This document shows positions 14,653 through 20,736 of a stretch of 20,736 nucleotides of DNA, piece by piece. The stretch is from the IMG/VR virus record IMGVR_UViG_3300048586_000333, positions 1 through 20,736 of that record; one strand, written 5' to 3'. A program made the translations under genes and the position numbers. Origin of the DNA: a virus. Numbering within the stretch: position 1 is the first letter of the stretch; each line of letters opens with the position of its first letter. The notes beneath the pieces were generated by a model. It worked only from the letters and a program-made list of their open reading frames with translations, did no database searches and was not told the DNA's origin.

Positions 14653-15025
14653 TCGTGTCTGGACCGCCGACGACGTCGCCGATCATTTCGAGGAGGCGTT
14701 CCGTACCCTGCGTAGGCTGCCGCCGGTGAAGGCGAAGGGCTATTTCAACACTTGGCCCGACATCTTGCGCACCAGCCGTGAGATCGCGGCGATGGAACCG
14801 CAACCGATGCGCGTCTGGCCCTCGGCCAGCGCGATCACCCGGCTCGAACAAACCTTCGACTGGGTGCTGTGGATCGAGGAGGCCGAGCGCAAGCTGGTTT
14901 GGTCCCGCGCCGCCCGCGTGCCGTGGAAGCAGATCAGTGGCGAGTTGGGGGTGGATCGTACTACTGCGTGGCGGAGGTGGCAGCTTGCGCTGACGAAGAT
15001 CGCAGCAAGGCTGAATGCTATGTGA
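14645..15025 (+). CDS. DUF6362-like phage protein with C-terminal HTH
   Basis: A 126-aa protein starting WTADDVADHFEEAFRTLRRLPPVKAKGYFNTWPDI and ending with PWKQISGELGVDRTTAWRRWQLALTKIA, a clear helix-turn-helix (residues about 92-120). This layout matches DUF6362 proteins of alphaproteobacterial phages, as I remember them. The HTH suggests DNA binding, perhaps regulation of late genes or a packaging-site function. It overlaps the preceding gene by eight bases and is followed by a hairpin and non-coding DNA, so it ends the early operon. Confidence 0.78.
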   Translation: MADRVWTADDVADHFEEAFRTLRRLPPVKAKGYFNTWPDILRTSREIAAMEPQPMRVWPSASAITRLEQTFDWVLWIEEAERKLVWSRAARVPWKQISGELGVDRTTAWRRWQLALTKIAARLNAM

Positions 15026-15033
15026 CTCCAATG

Positions 15034-15070
15034 TGTTGCAACACTTTTGTGTTCGACACATGCAACATGT
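15034..15070. repeat. TGTTGCAACA palindrome and partner
   Basis: TGTTGCAACA (15034-15043) is a perfect 10-base palindrome directly after the DUF6362-like gene. TGCAACA recurs at 15061-15067 inside ACATG-CAA-CATGT, another inverted repeat, and AACAC-TTTT-GTGTT sits between them. It may be a binding site for the adjacent HTH protein (inference). Confidence 0.4.
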
Positions 15071-15091
15071 CCGTGCTATCCGAAGGGCATG

Positions 15092-15126
15092 ATGGGGAGA
15101 GTGCGTCGGGAGACGGCTCTCCCCAT
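15092..15126 (+). terminator. Hairpin terminator of the early operon
   Basis: ATGGGGAGAG (15092-15101) pairs perfectly with CTCTCCCCAT (15117-15126), a 10-bp stem with a 15-base loop, followed by TTTCGTTGT. The T-run is weak, so it may be an attenuator or rely on factors. It lies 67 bases after the DUF6362-like stop. Confidence 0.5.
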
Positions 15127-15155
15127 TTCGTTGTCGGAGTCCGCTAGACCCCGGT

Positions 15156-15436
15156 ATCCAGCGAGAGTCCGGCTAGGGTCCACCCCGAGACAGTTTCCGG
15201 TTCCTTCCTAGCGATATTCGTATGCTGGCGGGCGAAGCGCGGCGCATCGCTAGCGACAGGGCCGGATTTTTGGGAAGCCACCTGGAAGCCGGATCCACCT
15301 GACCCCGTGCAAACCCCAATAAAGGCTGGCCCTTGGGCTGGACACCCCGGACGCCACTGGACCCCTCGCGGAGTCCAGCGCGGCATCCAGTGTCCAGAAT
15401 CCGGCTGGCATCAACCATCACATCGGAAGCCACCTG
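15156..15436. repeat. Structured repeat region upstream of the ParB-methyltransferase
   Basis: No gene is supported between 15026 and 15439. CTGGACAC (15338-15345) pairs with GTGTCCAG (15390-15397), and nested inside it CTGGAC (15357-15362) pairs with GTCCAG (15373-15378). GGAAGCCACCTG occurs at 15273 and 15425, with a variant at 15284-15301. An imperfect ~30-base direct repeat, beginning ATCCAG and containing TCCGGCT, lies at 15156-15184 and 15385-15415. Such clusters fit a packaging, partition or regulatory site. The following gene has a ParB domain, but binding is untested. Confidence 0.45.
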
Positions 15437-15439
15437 CCC

Positions 15440-16783
15440 ATGACCCTTGCCTTCGCCCCCGAGCGGATCGAGATGTGGCCGCTTGCGCGCCTGCAGCCCT
15501 ACGCGAAGAACGCGAAGATGCATGGCGCGGACCAGGTGGCGAAGATCGCCGCCAGCATGGCCGAGTTCGGTTGGACGGTGCCCTGCCTCGTCGGCGAGGA
15601 CGGGGAGCTGATCGCGGGGCACGGCCGGGTGCTTGCCGCCACGCAGCTTGGACTGACTGAGGCGCCGGTGATCGTGCTCGGGCATCTAACCGAAGCGCAG
15701 CGGCGGGCTTATCGCATCGCGGACAACAAGCTGACCGAGCTCGGTACTTGGGACGAGGCGCTGTTGTCGGCCGAACTGAACGATCTGCTGGCCGAGGATT
15801 TTGACCTGTCGCTTGTCGGCTTCTCTGACGGCGAGTTGGACAAGCTCTTGGCCTTCGTGCCGGAGGGGGGCGGGGAAGAAGAAGGTGGTGCCGGGGGCTC
15901 CGTGCCGCCGGTGACCATCCCCGAACCACCCCGCAATCCGGCCTCTCGGACTGGCGATCTCTGGATTCTCGGCGACCACCGCCTGCTTTGCGGCGACAGT
16001 ACCAGTCATGACGATGTCCGCCGCCTGATGAACGGGGAGCGGGCAATCCTGTTCGCAACCGACCCGCCGTATCTGGTGGATTACGATGGCTCGAACCATC
16101 CAACGCGGAACAAGGACTGGTCGCAGTCCTATGGCGTAACTTGGGATGACAGCAGCCAGGGAGCCGAACTCTACGATGGCTTCATCGCCGCCGCCGTGGC
16201 GGAGGCGATCACCGATGACGCCGCCTGGTACTGCTGGCACGCCTCGCGCCGCCAGGCGATGCTGGAAGCCTGCTGGGAAAAAGCGGGGGCCTTCGTCCAT
16301 CAGCAGATCATCTGGGTCAAGGACCGCGGGGTTCTGACTCGGTCGCATTATCTGTGGAAGCACGAACCCTGCTTCATGGGCTGGCGCCGCCCGAACCGCC
16401 CGCCAAAGGTGGCCGAACAGACGCTTCCCTCGACATGGGAGATGCCGTCCTTCACGAAGGACGAACGCCCCGACCACCCCACGCCGAAACCCCTCGACGC
16501 CTTCGGGATCCCGATGCGCCAGCATGTGGCGCGGGGCGGCCTCTGCTACGAGCCGTTCTCCGGCTCGGGTTCGCAGATCATGGCGGGCGAGGCCAACGGC
16601 CGCCGCGTCTTTGCGATGGAAATCAGCCCGGCCTATGTCGATGTCGCCGTGGAGCGTTGGCAGGCTGAGACCGGCAAGGACGCGATCCTCGACGGCGATG
16701 GTCGAACCTTCGCGCAAGTAAGAACTGAGAGGCTGGGCGAAACCCCGGCCGCACCCGAAACCCTTCCCGAACCCGCCGCGTGA
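15440..16783 (+). CDS. ParB domain-DNA methyltransferase fusion
   Basis: A 447-aa two-domain protein. Residues about 8-100 are a ParB/Srx-like N-terminal domain (LQPYAKNAKMHGADQVAKIAASM; GELIAGHGRVLAATQLG; RAYRIADNKLTELG). A Gly/Glu-rich linker at about 140-152 leads to an amino-methyltransferase with motif IV DPPY (208-211) before motif I FSGSG (373-377), the beta-class order, for N6-adenine or N4-cytosine. Fusions of this kind are common in phages and prophages, where they modify phage DNA against restriction or mark it for regulation. The ParB-like domain may hydrolyse nucleotide or guide DNA binding. The ribosome-binding site is weak (GGAAG about 10 bases upstream). One base separates its stop from the next ATG. 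Confidence 0.9.
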   Translation: MTLAFAPERIEMWPLARLQPYAKNAKMHGADQVAKIAASMAEFGWTVPCLVGEDGELIAGHGRVLAATQLGLTEAPVIVLGHLTEAQRRAYRIADNKLTELGTWDEALLSAELNDLLAEDFDLSLVGFSDGELDKLLAFVPEGGGEEEGGAGGSVPPVTIPEPPRNPASRTGDLWILGDHRLLCGDSTSHDDVRRLMNGERAILFATDPPYLVDYDGSNHPTRNKDWSQSYGVTWDDSSQGAELYDGFIAAAVAEAITDDAAWYCWHASRRQAMLEACWEKAGAFVHQQIIWVKDRGVLTRSHYLWKHEPCFMGWRRPNRPPKVAEQTLPSTWEMPSFTKDERPDHPTPKPLDAFGIPMRQHVARGGLCYEPFSGSGSQIMAGEANGRRVFAMEISPAYVDVAVERWQAETGKDAILDGDGRTFAQVRTERLGETPAAPETLPEPAA

Positions 16784-16784
16784 C

Positions 16785-17966
16785 ATGCATGACCTGGCTT
16801 TACTTTCCTCCGGACGCGTTTCCGGGGCCGGAGACGCATGCCTGTTCGGCCTCTCCCTCTGCTCCGGCGCTGGCGGGCTCGACCTCGGCCTCACCATCGC
16901 CATCCCCGGATATCGTTCTGTGGGCCATGTCGAACGGGAAACCTTCGCCGCAGCCACTCTCGTGGCGCGGATGGAGGACGCGGCCCTGGATCCAGCGCCT
17001 GTCTGGGACGACGTTGCCACCTTCGACGGCCGCCCTTGGCGCGGCGCGGTGGATATCATCACTGCGGGCTATCCGTGCCAGCCGTTCTCGGTCGCGGGAA
17101 AGCGCCGGGGTGCCGAGGATCCACGCCACCTCTGGCCGCATGTCGCCCGCATCATCGGCGAGGTCGCGCCGCCCTTCGTTTTCCTCGAGAATGTCGCCCA
17201 TCATCTCCGCCTCGGCTTCCCCGAAGTCGCCAGCGGACTGGTCGGCATGGGCTACCGCCTTGCGGCAGGACTCTTCACGGCGGCGGAAGTCGGCGCGCCC
17301 CACAGACGTGAGCGGCTGTTCATCCTCGCCATCCGCGAGGCGGACGAGCTGGCCGACCCCGCGCGCCTGCTCTGGCACCCGGTCGAGTGGCGGGAACCGG
17401 ACGGAACTGCTGCGGCTCTGGCCGACACCGAGGGCCAGCGCCAACGAGAACCGGCAGACGAAACCCACGCCATCGCAGGAGGCGGGGCAGCACGGCATGA
17501 ACCTGGCGACGACAGCAGCACTTTGGCCGACGCCGCAGATCGACAGTTTCCGCAGCCGGGGCGGCGAGCGGAAGGACGAGAAGGGCCTGGACCGCATGGC
17601 GCGGGACTGGCCGACGCCGATGGCGAACGATGGCTGCAAGCCGAGTGCGGGCAATCGCCGGTCGGCCGATCTTACCCATGCGGCGGGGATGTGGATGACG
17701 CCGACGGCACGCGATCACAAGGACGGGGCGACGAGCCTTGCCAACACGCCGGTGAACGGCCTCCTTGGCCGCCAGGTCCTGGTGACGCCGATGGCTGGGC
17801 GCGATACCTCCGAGCCGCGCCGAACCTTGAACCCGCTGTTCGTCGAGGCGCTGATGGGCTGGCCCACCGGGTGGACCGGCTTCGCCTCTGTGGAAATGGA
17901 GTGGTACCGCTGGTTGCGGCGCATGCGCTACGAACTCTGGCAGCTGAACTGCTGGCCGATGGATGA
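16785..17966 (+). CDS. C5-cytosine DNA methyltransferase
   Basis: A 393-aa Dcm-type enzyme. Motif I is FGLSLCSGAGGLDLG (21-35), motif IV GYPCQPFSVAGKRRG with the catalytic Cys98, motif VI FLENV (Glu135), motif VIII RRERLFILA (about 178-186), and C-terminal motif X LRLCGNGVVPLVAAHALRTL (Gly370-Pro375). Between motifs VIII and X the target-recognition region is unusual: low complexity with repeated LAD-A/T/P units (LADPAR, LADTEG, LADAAD, LADADG). The same DNA is open in the +1 frame. The methyltransferase frame is intact at both ends and is the primary gene. It probably protects phage DNA together with the upstream methyltransferase. No clear ribosome-binding site, so translation is likely coupled. 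Confidence 0.9.
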   Translation: MHDLALLSSGRVSGAGDACLFGLSLCSGAGGLDLGLTIAIPGYRSVGHVERETFAAATLVARMEDAALDPAPVWDDVATFDGRPWRGAVDIITAGYPCQPFSVAGKRRGAEDPRHLWPHVARIIGEVAPPFVFLENVAHHLRLGFPEVASGLVGMGYRLAAGLFTAAEVGAPHRRERLFILAIREADELADPARLLWHPVEWREPDGTAAALADTEGQRQREPADETHAIAGGGAARHEPGDDSSTLADAADRQFPQPGRRAEGREGPGPHGAGLADADGERWLQAECGQSPVGRSYPCGGDVDDADGTRSQGRGDEPCQHAGERPPWPPGPGDADGWARYLRAAPNLEPAVRRGADGLAHRVDRLRLCGNGVVPLVAAHALRTLAAELLADG

Positions 17967-17982
17967 CGCGGTGCCAGCATGA
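16789..17982 (+). CDS. Candidate overlapping gene in the +1 frame of the cytosine methyltransferase
   Basis: A fully open frame of about 397 codons covers the methyltransferase gene. Its first half is Ser/Arg/Pro-rich and looks like a composition shadow. The second half (from about 17350) does not: it has W-x-T-P repeats (SWPTPRAC, LWPTPRAS, LWPTPQID, DWPTPMAN, MWMTPTAR), SLANTPVNGLLGRQVL, and near the end LNPLFVEALMGWPTGWTG. These are sequences I know from the C-termini of phage DNA methylases. It may be expressed from an internal start (e.g. the ATG at 17497), by frameshift, or not at all. Confidence 0.3.
   Translation: MTWLYFPPDAFPGPETHACSASPSAPALAGSTSASPSPSPDIVLWAMSNGKPSPQPLSWRGWRTRPWIQRLSGTTLPPSTAALGAARWISSLRAIRASRSRSRESAGVPRIHATSGRMSPASSARSRRPSFSSRMSPIISASASPKSPADWSAWATALRQDSSRRRKSARPTDVSGCSSSPSARRTSWPTPRACSGTRSSGGNRTELLRLWPTPRASANENRQTKPTPSQEAGQHGMNLATTAALWPTPQIDSFRSRGGERKDEKGLDRMARDWPTPMANDGCKPSAGNRRSADLTHAAGMWMTPTARDHKDGATSLANTPVNGLLGRQVLVTPMAGRDTSEPRRTLNPLFVEALMGWPTGWTGFASVEMEWYRWLRRMRYELWQLNCWPMDDAVPA
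17350..17703. repeat. Recurring TGGCCGAC-N-CCG units inside the methyltransferase gene
   Basis: TGGCCGACNCCG occurs at 17350, 17419, 17524 and 17608, with a variant TGGATGACGCCG at 17692. Each reads LAD(P/T/A) in the methyltransferase frame and WPTP (or WMTP) in the +1 frame. The spacing is irregular, so it is dispersed rather than tandem. Confidence 0.6.
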
Positions 17983-18215
17983 AGCAGTCCTGTTTCATGT
18001 CACTGGTCGAGGCCGTCGCCAATGTGATCGTCGGCTATTGCGTCGCGGTCGGCACGCAGATCCTGATCTTCCCGATGTTCGGGCTTCACACGACGCTGGC
18101 GCAGAACCTCAAGATGGGCGCAGTGTTCACCGTTGTCAGCATTGCGCGTTCCTTCGCCTTGCGGCGGGTGTTCGAGGCGATCCGTTGCGCGATGAACAAG
18201 GAACACCAGCGTTAG
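17979..18215 (+). CDS. Small membrane protein, DUF7220-like
   Basis: A 78-aa protein with two hydrophobic segments (LVEAVANVIVGYCVAVGTQILIF and LKMGAVFTVVSIARSFALRRVF) and a basic C-terminus. It looks like the DUF7220 phage proteins often found after methyltransferase genes. The label is from memory. It begins 12 bases after the methyltransferase stop, so it is in the same transcript. Function unknown, probably in the inner membrane. Confidence 0.72.
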   Translation: MKQSCFMSLVEAVANVIVGYCVAVGTQILIFPMFGLHTTLAQNLKMGAVFTVVSIARSFALRRVFEAIRCAMNKEHQR

Positions 18216-18242
18216 GCTGATCACCATCAAGCGGTTTCGAAG

Positions 18243-18271
18243 TTGCCGCTATAACACTCAGATCCTATGGT
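18243..18271 (+). promoter_or_regulatory. Predicted promoter of the HNH-like gene
   Basis: TTGCCG (18243-18248) and TATGGT (18266-18271) are 17 bases apart. This would give the cargo-like gene its own transcript, as expected for a moron. The predicted start of transcription, near 18278, favours the later start codon (GTG at 18335) or a very short leader. Confidence 0.4.
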
Positions 18272-18280
18272 TTCTCCGAG

Positions 18281-19111
18281 TTGGAGGCGGCGGCTAATCT
18301 AATTTGCTGCCCAGAGATTTGGATCGAGATTGTAGTGCTGCAGAACCAAGAAGAAGGAAAAAGCGACTCCGCCGACTTGCTTCCAGACGGCCTAGAGGCG
18401 TTACGGCGAGAGCTCGGCCTCAGGGATGTGATGGGGTTGATCGAGAGGACTGCGCGATGGGTCGATCCGCGAACATTCGAGTATCTTCCCGTCTGGTATC
18501 CAGAACACGCGCGACGCGCCCTTTTCTATAAGGCGAACTGGTCTGAGCCGCAGATGAACCGTAATCGGCAGACGGGCGCGATCATCCACAAATTCGAAGG
18601 AAACATTCACGCGAACAAGGCTCTAACGCTTGCACTGGGCCTTCGTGCCGAGGAAAGGCCGAACTGGTCATGTTGCCACATATGGGGTGTGGATGATGCC
18701 GCTTATCAGATCAGCAACGCCGTGGTGCAGGATCGGCGCTTCTTTTCCTGCGTGGCGAACATGGTCCTTCTCCCCACGCCGCTAAAGGCATTCACGGACG
18801 TCATGACCGAAGTAAAGATGATGCTGCGCGTATGCGCGTTGCAACTCTACGGTTGGTCTTGTGACCATGAGGAGGTCGCAGACAACGCGCGGCAGGTGGC
18901 GGAATGGTTGGATTGGGAGGCTTACCCGGAAAGCTGGCCGAAGCCTGATCGGCCCTCGCGCCCTCTCGGCATGGCCAGGTTCTCGGCGAGGATCAAGGAC
19001 GCGGCAGACCGCAGGAAGGCCGCCATTCGCAGCGATCTAGCATCTGCAGGCCCGCACTATCCTCGGGATGATGTCCGCAAGGTGCTCGACTACTGGAACA
19101 TCTCGCTTTGA
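18281..19111 (+). CDS. Candidate HNH-type endonuclease (cargo gene)
   Basis: Up to 276 aa from a TTG at 18281; a GTG at 18335 is an alternative start. The central part reads KFEGNIHANKALTLALGL, then NWSCCHIWGVDD (His in CHIW) and, about 25 residues on, VANMVLLPTPLKAFTD, then LRVCALQLYGW. The C-H-I-W ... A-N-M-V-L-L-P pattern is that of HNH/beta-beta-alpha-metal nucleases, and similar sequences occur in unclassified phage and plasmid proteins as I recall. The N-terminal 100 residues contain TFEYLPVWYPEHARRALFYK. Codon use is less GC-biased than its neighbours (TTA, CTA, AAT, TGC), and it has its own promoter and terminator, so it looks like acquired cargo. It may be a restriction or homing-type nuclease; this is not proven. 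Confidence 0.72.
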   Translation: MEAAANLICCPEIWIEIVVLQNQEEGKSDSADLLPDGLEALRRELGLRDVMGLIERTARWVDPRTFEYLPVWYPEHARRALFYKANWSEPQMNRNRQTGAIIHKFEGNIHANKALTLALGLRAEERPNWSCCHIWGVDDAAYQISNAVVQDRRFFSCVANMVLLPTPLKAFTDVMTEVKMMLRVCALQLYGWSCDHEEVADNARQVAEWLDWEAYPESWPKPDRPSRPLGMARFSARIKDAADRRKAAIRSDLASAGPHYPRDDVRKVLDYWNISL

Positions 19112-19120
19112 GACAAGGAG

Positions 19121-19144
19121 GCCGCCGCCCCGAGGGACGGCGGC
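19121..19144. terminator. Bidirectional hairpin between convergent genes
   Basis: GCCGCCG (19121-19127) pairs with CGGCGGC (19138-19144) around a 10-base loop. It sits ten bases after the HNH-like stop and before the end of the minus-strand DUF3489 gene, so it can serve both transcripts. The T-run is short. Confidence 0.55.
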
Positions 19145-19169
19145 ATTTCGACTTGCATGGCGCGCGGCG

Positions 19170-19742
19170 CTAGTCGCGCGGCAGGCTATAAACCCGTCCG
19201 CGCCCCTCGACCTTCTCCGAGGTCACCTCGAGTCCGAGCTTCTTCTTCAGTGCCCTGGCCATCGCGCCGCGCACCGTGTGCGACTGCCAGCCCGTGGCGG
19301 CGATGATCTCCTCGATGGTCGCGCCCTCTGGCGCACGCAGCATGGCGATCAGCGTGGCCTGTTTGGTGCCCTCGCGCAGCGTGCGCGCCTTGGGCGTGGC
19401 TTCGGGCGCGGTGGTGGTGTCCGTCGCGGACACACCCCTCGGCGCCTCGTCGGTGCCCGTGCGCGCGCTGTGCGTGTCGTCGGGCTCGATGCCGATGGCT
19501 GCAAGCCCTGCGTCGGTGGCAATCAGCGTTACGCCATGGCCGTCGCCGGTTTCGCGCCACATGGGTTCGCCCTTGCGAAGGTCGGCGTCGACCTCCTGCA
19601 GCAATCCCTTGCCGATCATCGCGCCGACCACCTTTGCAGCGGCACCGCCGCGCAGGCTCTCGGGCAGCGGCAGGGCGATATGTTCAGGTCGCTGAGAGGC
19701 AGCGCTCAGGATCAGGGCTTGGGTGTCGGAAAGCTGTGTCAT
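19170..19742 (-). CDS. DUF3489 domain protein
   Basis: A 190-aa protein. The N-terminal part (about 1-85) includes LSDTQALILSAASQRPEHIALPLP and VVGAMIGKGLLQEVDAD. The middle (about 88-125) is a low-complexity Thr/Ala/Asp linker. The C-terminal 65 residues match DUF3489: REGTKQATLIAMLRAPEGATIEEIIAATGWQSHTVRGAMARALKKKLGLEV, a winged-helix-like fold, followed by GRVYSLP. This family is common in alphaproteobacterial prophages and is presumed to bind DNA. GGGAGA lies seven bases before the ATG at 19742. It is transcribed leftwards with the 74-aa gene upstream, against the surrounding phage genes. Confidence 0.85.
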   Translation of the reverse strand: MTQLSDTQALILSAASQRPEHIALPLPESLRGGAAAKVVGAMIGKGLLQEVDADLRKGEPMWRETGDGHGVTLIATDAGLAAIGIEPDDTHSARTGTDEAPRGVSATDTTTAPEATPKARTLREGTKQATLIAMLRAPEGATIEEIIAATGWQSHTVRGAMARALKKKLGLEVTSEKVEGRGRVYSLPRD

Positions 19743-19831
19743 TGTCGTCTCCCGTATCGGGGCGCGCGGAATGCGGACCCTTCTACAAGGCCGAGCCCCG
19801 CAGGGCGGAGCTGGCGCAATGAATGCGTTGG

Positions 19832-20056
19832 TTATTCGGCTTGCTCGCCTTCCTTGAACGCGCTGTCGGTGATCTCGCGCAGACGGTCGCGGTAGTGATG
19901 CAGGGTACCGACATGCCCCCAGTTGATCTCGTCGGGGCTGGTCTCGAAATGGTCCGCGCTGAGGGCGGCGAGGCGTTCCAGCATCGCGTTGATCTCGGCC
20001 TTGGCGGCGATGAAGGCGTGGATGGCTTTCGTGTTGTCGGTCGCGCGGTGGGTCAT
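19832..20056 (-). CDS. Small phage protein, 74 aa
   Basis: A helical, acidic small protein: AIHAFIAAKAEINAMLERLAALSADHFETSPDEINWGHVGTLHHYRDRLREITDSAF. No catalytic motif. GGAG lies eight bases before the ATG. With the DUF3489 gene it forms a two-gene minus-strand unit, and such pairs recur in Rhodobacterales-type prophages (from memory). The composition suggests a helical bundle; the role is unknown. Confidence 0.72.
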   Translation of the reverse strand: MTHRATDNTKAIHAFIAAKAEINAMLERLAALSADHFETSPDEINWGHVGTLHHYRDRLREITDSAFKEGEQAE

Positions 20057-20117
20057 CTTGGTGGCTCCGAGGTGAGTTGCATCGTCCTTCTGGAAACACG
20101 TTCCCTCTGTCCGCGAT

Positions 20118-20136
20118 GCTTATCAACGAGATAAGC
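20118..20136. promoter_or_regulatory. GCTTATC/GATAAGC inverted repeat
   Basis: GCTTATC (20118-20124) and GATAAGC (20130-20136) are exact reverse complements with a five-base spacer. They lie between the divergent 74-aa gene and the terminase gene, where a late operator or promoter element is expected. Confidence 0.45.
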
Positions 20137-20167
20137 GCATGATTTGGATTGATAATCGGAGCGAACG

Positions 20168-20728
20168 ATGCAGGGCATGAGTGAGCGCCAGTATGCCGCG
20201 CATGTCGGGCTGTCCCGTGGCGCGGTCCAGAAGGCAAAGCTTGCCGAACGGCTGGTCCTCTATCCCGACGGCAGCATCAACGCGGCCGCCAGCGACGCAC
20301 GGCGGGCAGACACCACGGACCCGTCCAAGACCCGCAAGCCGCCCGAACCGAAGCTGAAACCCGTCCCCGAGGCGGCGGTCGCCTCAGTCGGCGAAACCCT
20401 GCGCGAGGAGGGTCTGCCCGCCCCGGTCGCGGCCGGTGGGACCACCTTCCTGCAGGCGAAGACCGCCAACGAGGTGCTGAAGGCGCAGGAACGGCGTATC
20501 CGGCTGCAAAAGCTGAAGGGGGAATTGATCGAGCGGGCGCGCGCGCTGGCGCTGGTGTTCCGCCTGGCCCGCGAGGTCCGGGATGCATGGGTGAACTGGC
20601 CCGCGCGGTCAGCGGCGCTGATGGCGGCCGATCTCGGCGTGGAGCCCGCTGTGATGCAGAAGGTTCTGGAAACACATGTACGCGCCCACCTCGACGAGCT
20701 TGCCGAGGTCCGGCCCGACTTCCGGTGA
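20168..20728 (+). CDS. Terminase small subunit-like protein
   Basis: A 186-aa protein. The N-terminal HTH is MSERQYAAHVGLSRGAVQKAKLAERLVLYPDGSI (residues 4-37), followed by a Pro/Ala/Thr-rich linker (about 40-85). The C-terminal helical part is TANEVLKAQERRIRLQKLKGELIERARALALVFRLAREVRDAWVNWPARSAALMAADLGVE. The layout (HTH, linker, oligomerisation helices) and the sequence resemble phage small terminase/Nu1-like packaging proteins of alphaproteobacterial phages. It would recognise the packaging site and load the large subunit. GGAG precedes the ATG at 20168. Its TGA overlaps an ATG at 20728 (another at 20731) where the large terminase probably starts, but only a few bases remain in the window. 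Confidence 0.8.
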   Translation: MQGMSERQYAAHVGLSRGAVQKAKLAERLVLYPDGSINAAASDARRADTTDPSKTRKPPEPKLKPVPEAAVASVGETLREEGLPAPVAAGGTTFLQAKTANEVLKAQERRIRLQKLKGELIERARALALVFRLAREVRDAWVNWPARSAALMAADLGVEPAVMQKVLETHVRAHLDELAEVRPDFR

Positions 20729-20736
20729 TGATGAAG

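Noticed and set aside
15686-17062. 458-codon open frame on the minus strand
   Set aside because: It is antisense to both methyltransferases; no recognisable motif.
1-20736. CRISPR array, rRNA, tRNA or insertion sequence
   Set aside because: No regularly spaced 25-40 base repeats, no tRNA or rRNA signatures and no transposase or terminal inverted repeats were seen.

Overview
The window is high-GC DNA with the gene content of a temperate phage (prophage) of an alphaproteobacterium. Protein families and codon use point to Rhodobacterales (Paracoccus/Rhodobacter-like); that placement is inference, because no rRNA, tRNA or host housekeeping gene is present. Most genes overlap by 1-8 bases or are closely packed, as in phage operons.

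Left part (1-2860), minus strand: a large serine recombinase running off the left edge, a DUF2924 protein and a small conserved-looking protein form one operon. Upstream of it lies an ImmA-type metallopeptidase translationally coupled to an XRE repressor. This looks like the integration and lysogeny-control module. The intergenic region at 2701-2860 is a divergent switch with two related palindromic operators, each covering the -10 of one of two opposing promoters.

Second part (2861-5870), plus strand: two overlapping genes of unknown function (408 and 315 aa; the second ends in a possible winged helix). Then comes a separate promoter, a strongly structured leader or small RNA, an unknown 183-aa gene and a clear terminator. 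This is the least explained block and sits where temperate phages often carry lysogenic cargo.

Third part (5991-15025), plus strand: the early replication/recombination module. In order it holds a small excisionase/MerR-like HTH protein, an unknown 161-aa protein, a Sak4-like/AAA_24 ATPase, a DUF669 protein, an unknown 124-aa protein, a RecB/Cas4-like PD-(D/E)XK nuclease with an iron-sulfur cysteine set, an SF2 helicase with a zinc ribbon, a DUF6511-like protein, a primase-polymerase/helicase, a 390-base AT-rich repeat-bearing gap, a RuvC-like resolvase, and two small phage proteins (one DUF6362-like).

Fourth part (15026-20736): a 414-base non-coding stretch with hairpins and repeats, then a ParB-methyltransferase fusion, a C5-cytosine methyltransferase whose whole length is also open in the +1 frame (with recognisable phage-protein sequence in that second frame), a small membrane protein (DUF7220-like), and a base-compositionally different gene with HNH-nuclease features. 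Two minus-strand genes follow (DUF3489 and a 74-aa protein). The window ends with a plus-strand terminase small subunit-like gene, so the packaging/structural module begins here.

Points most worth a second look: the dual-frame cytosine methyltransferase, the unknown 408/315/183-aa block with its structured RNA, and the HNH-like nuclease beside two methyltransferases.
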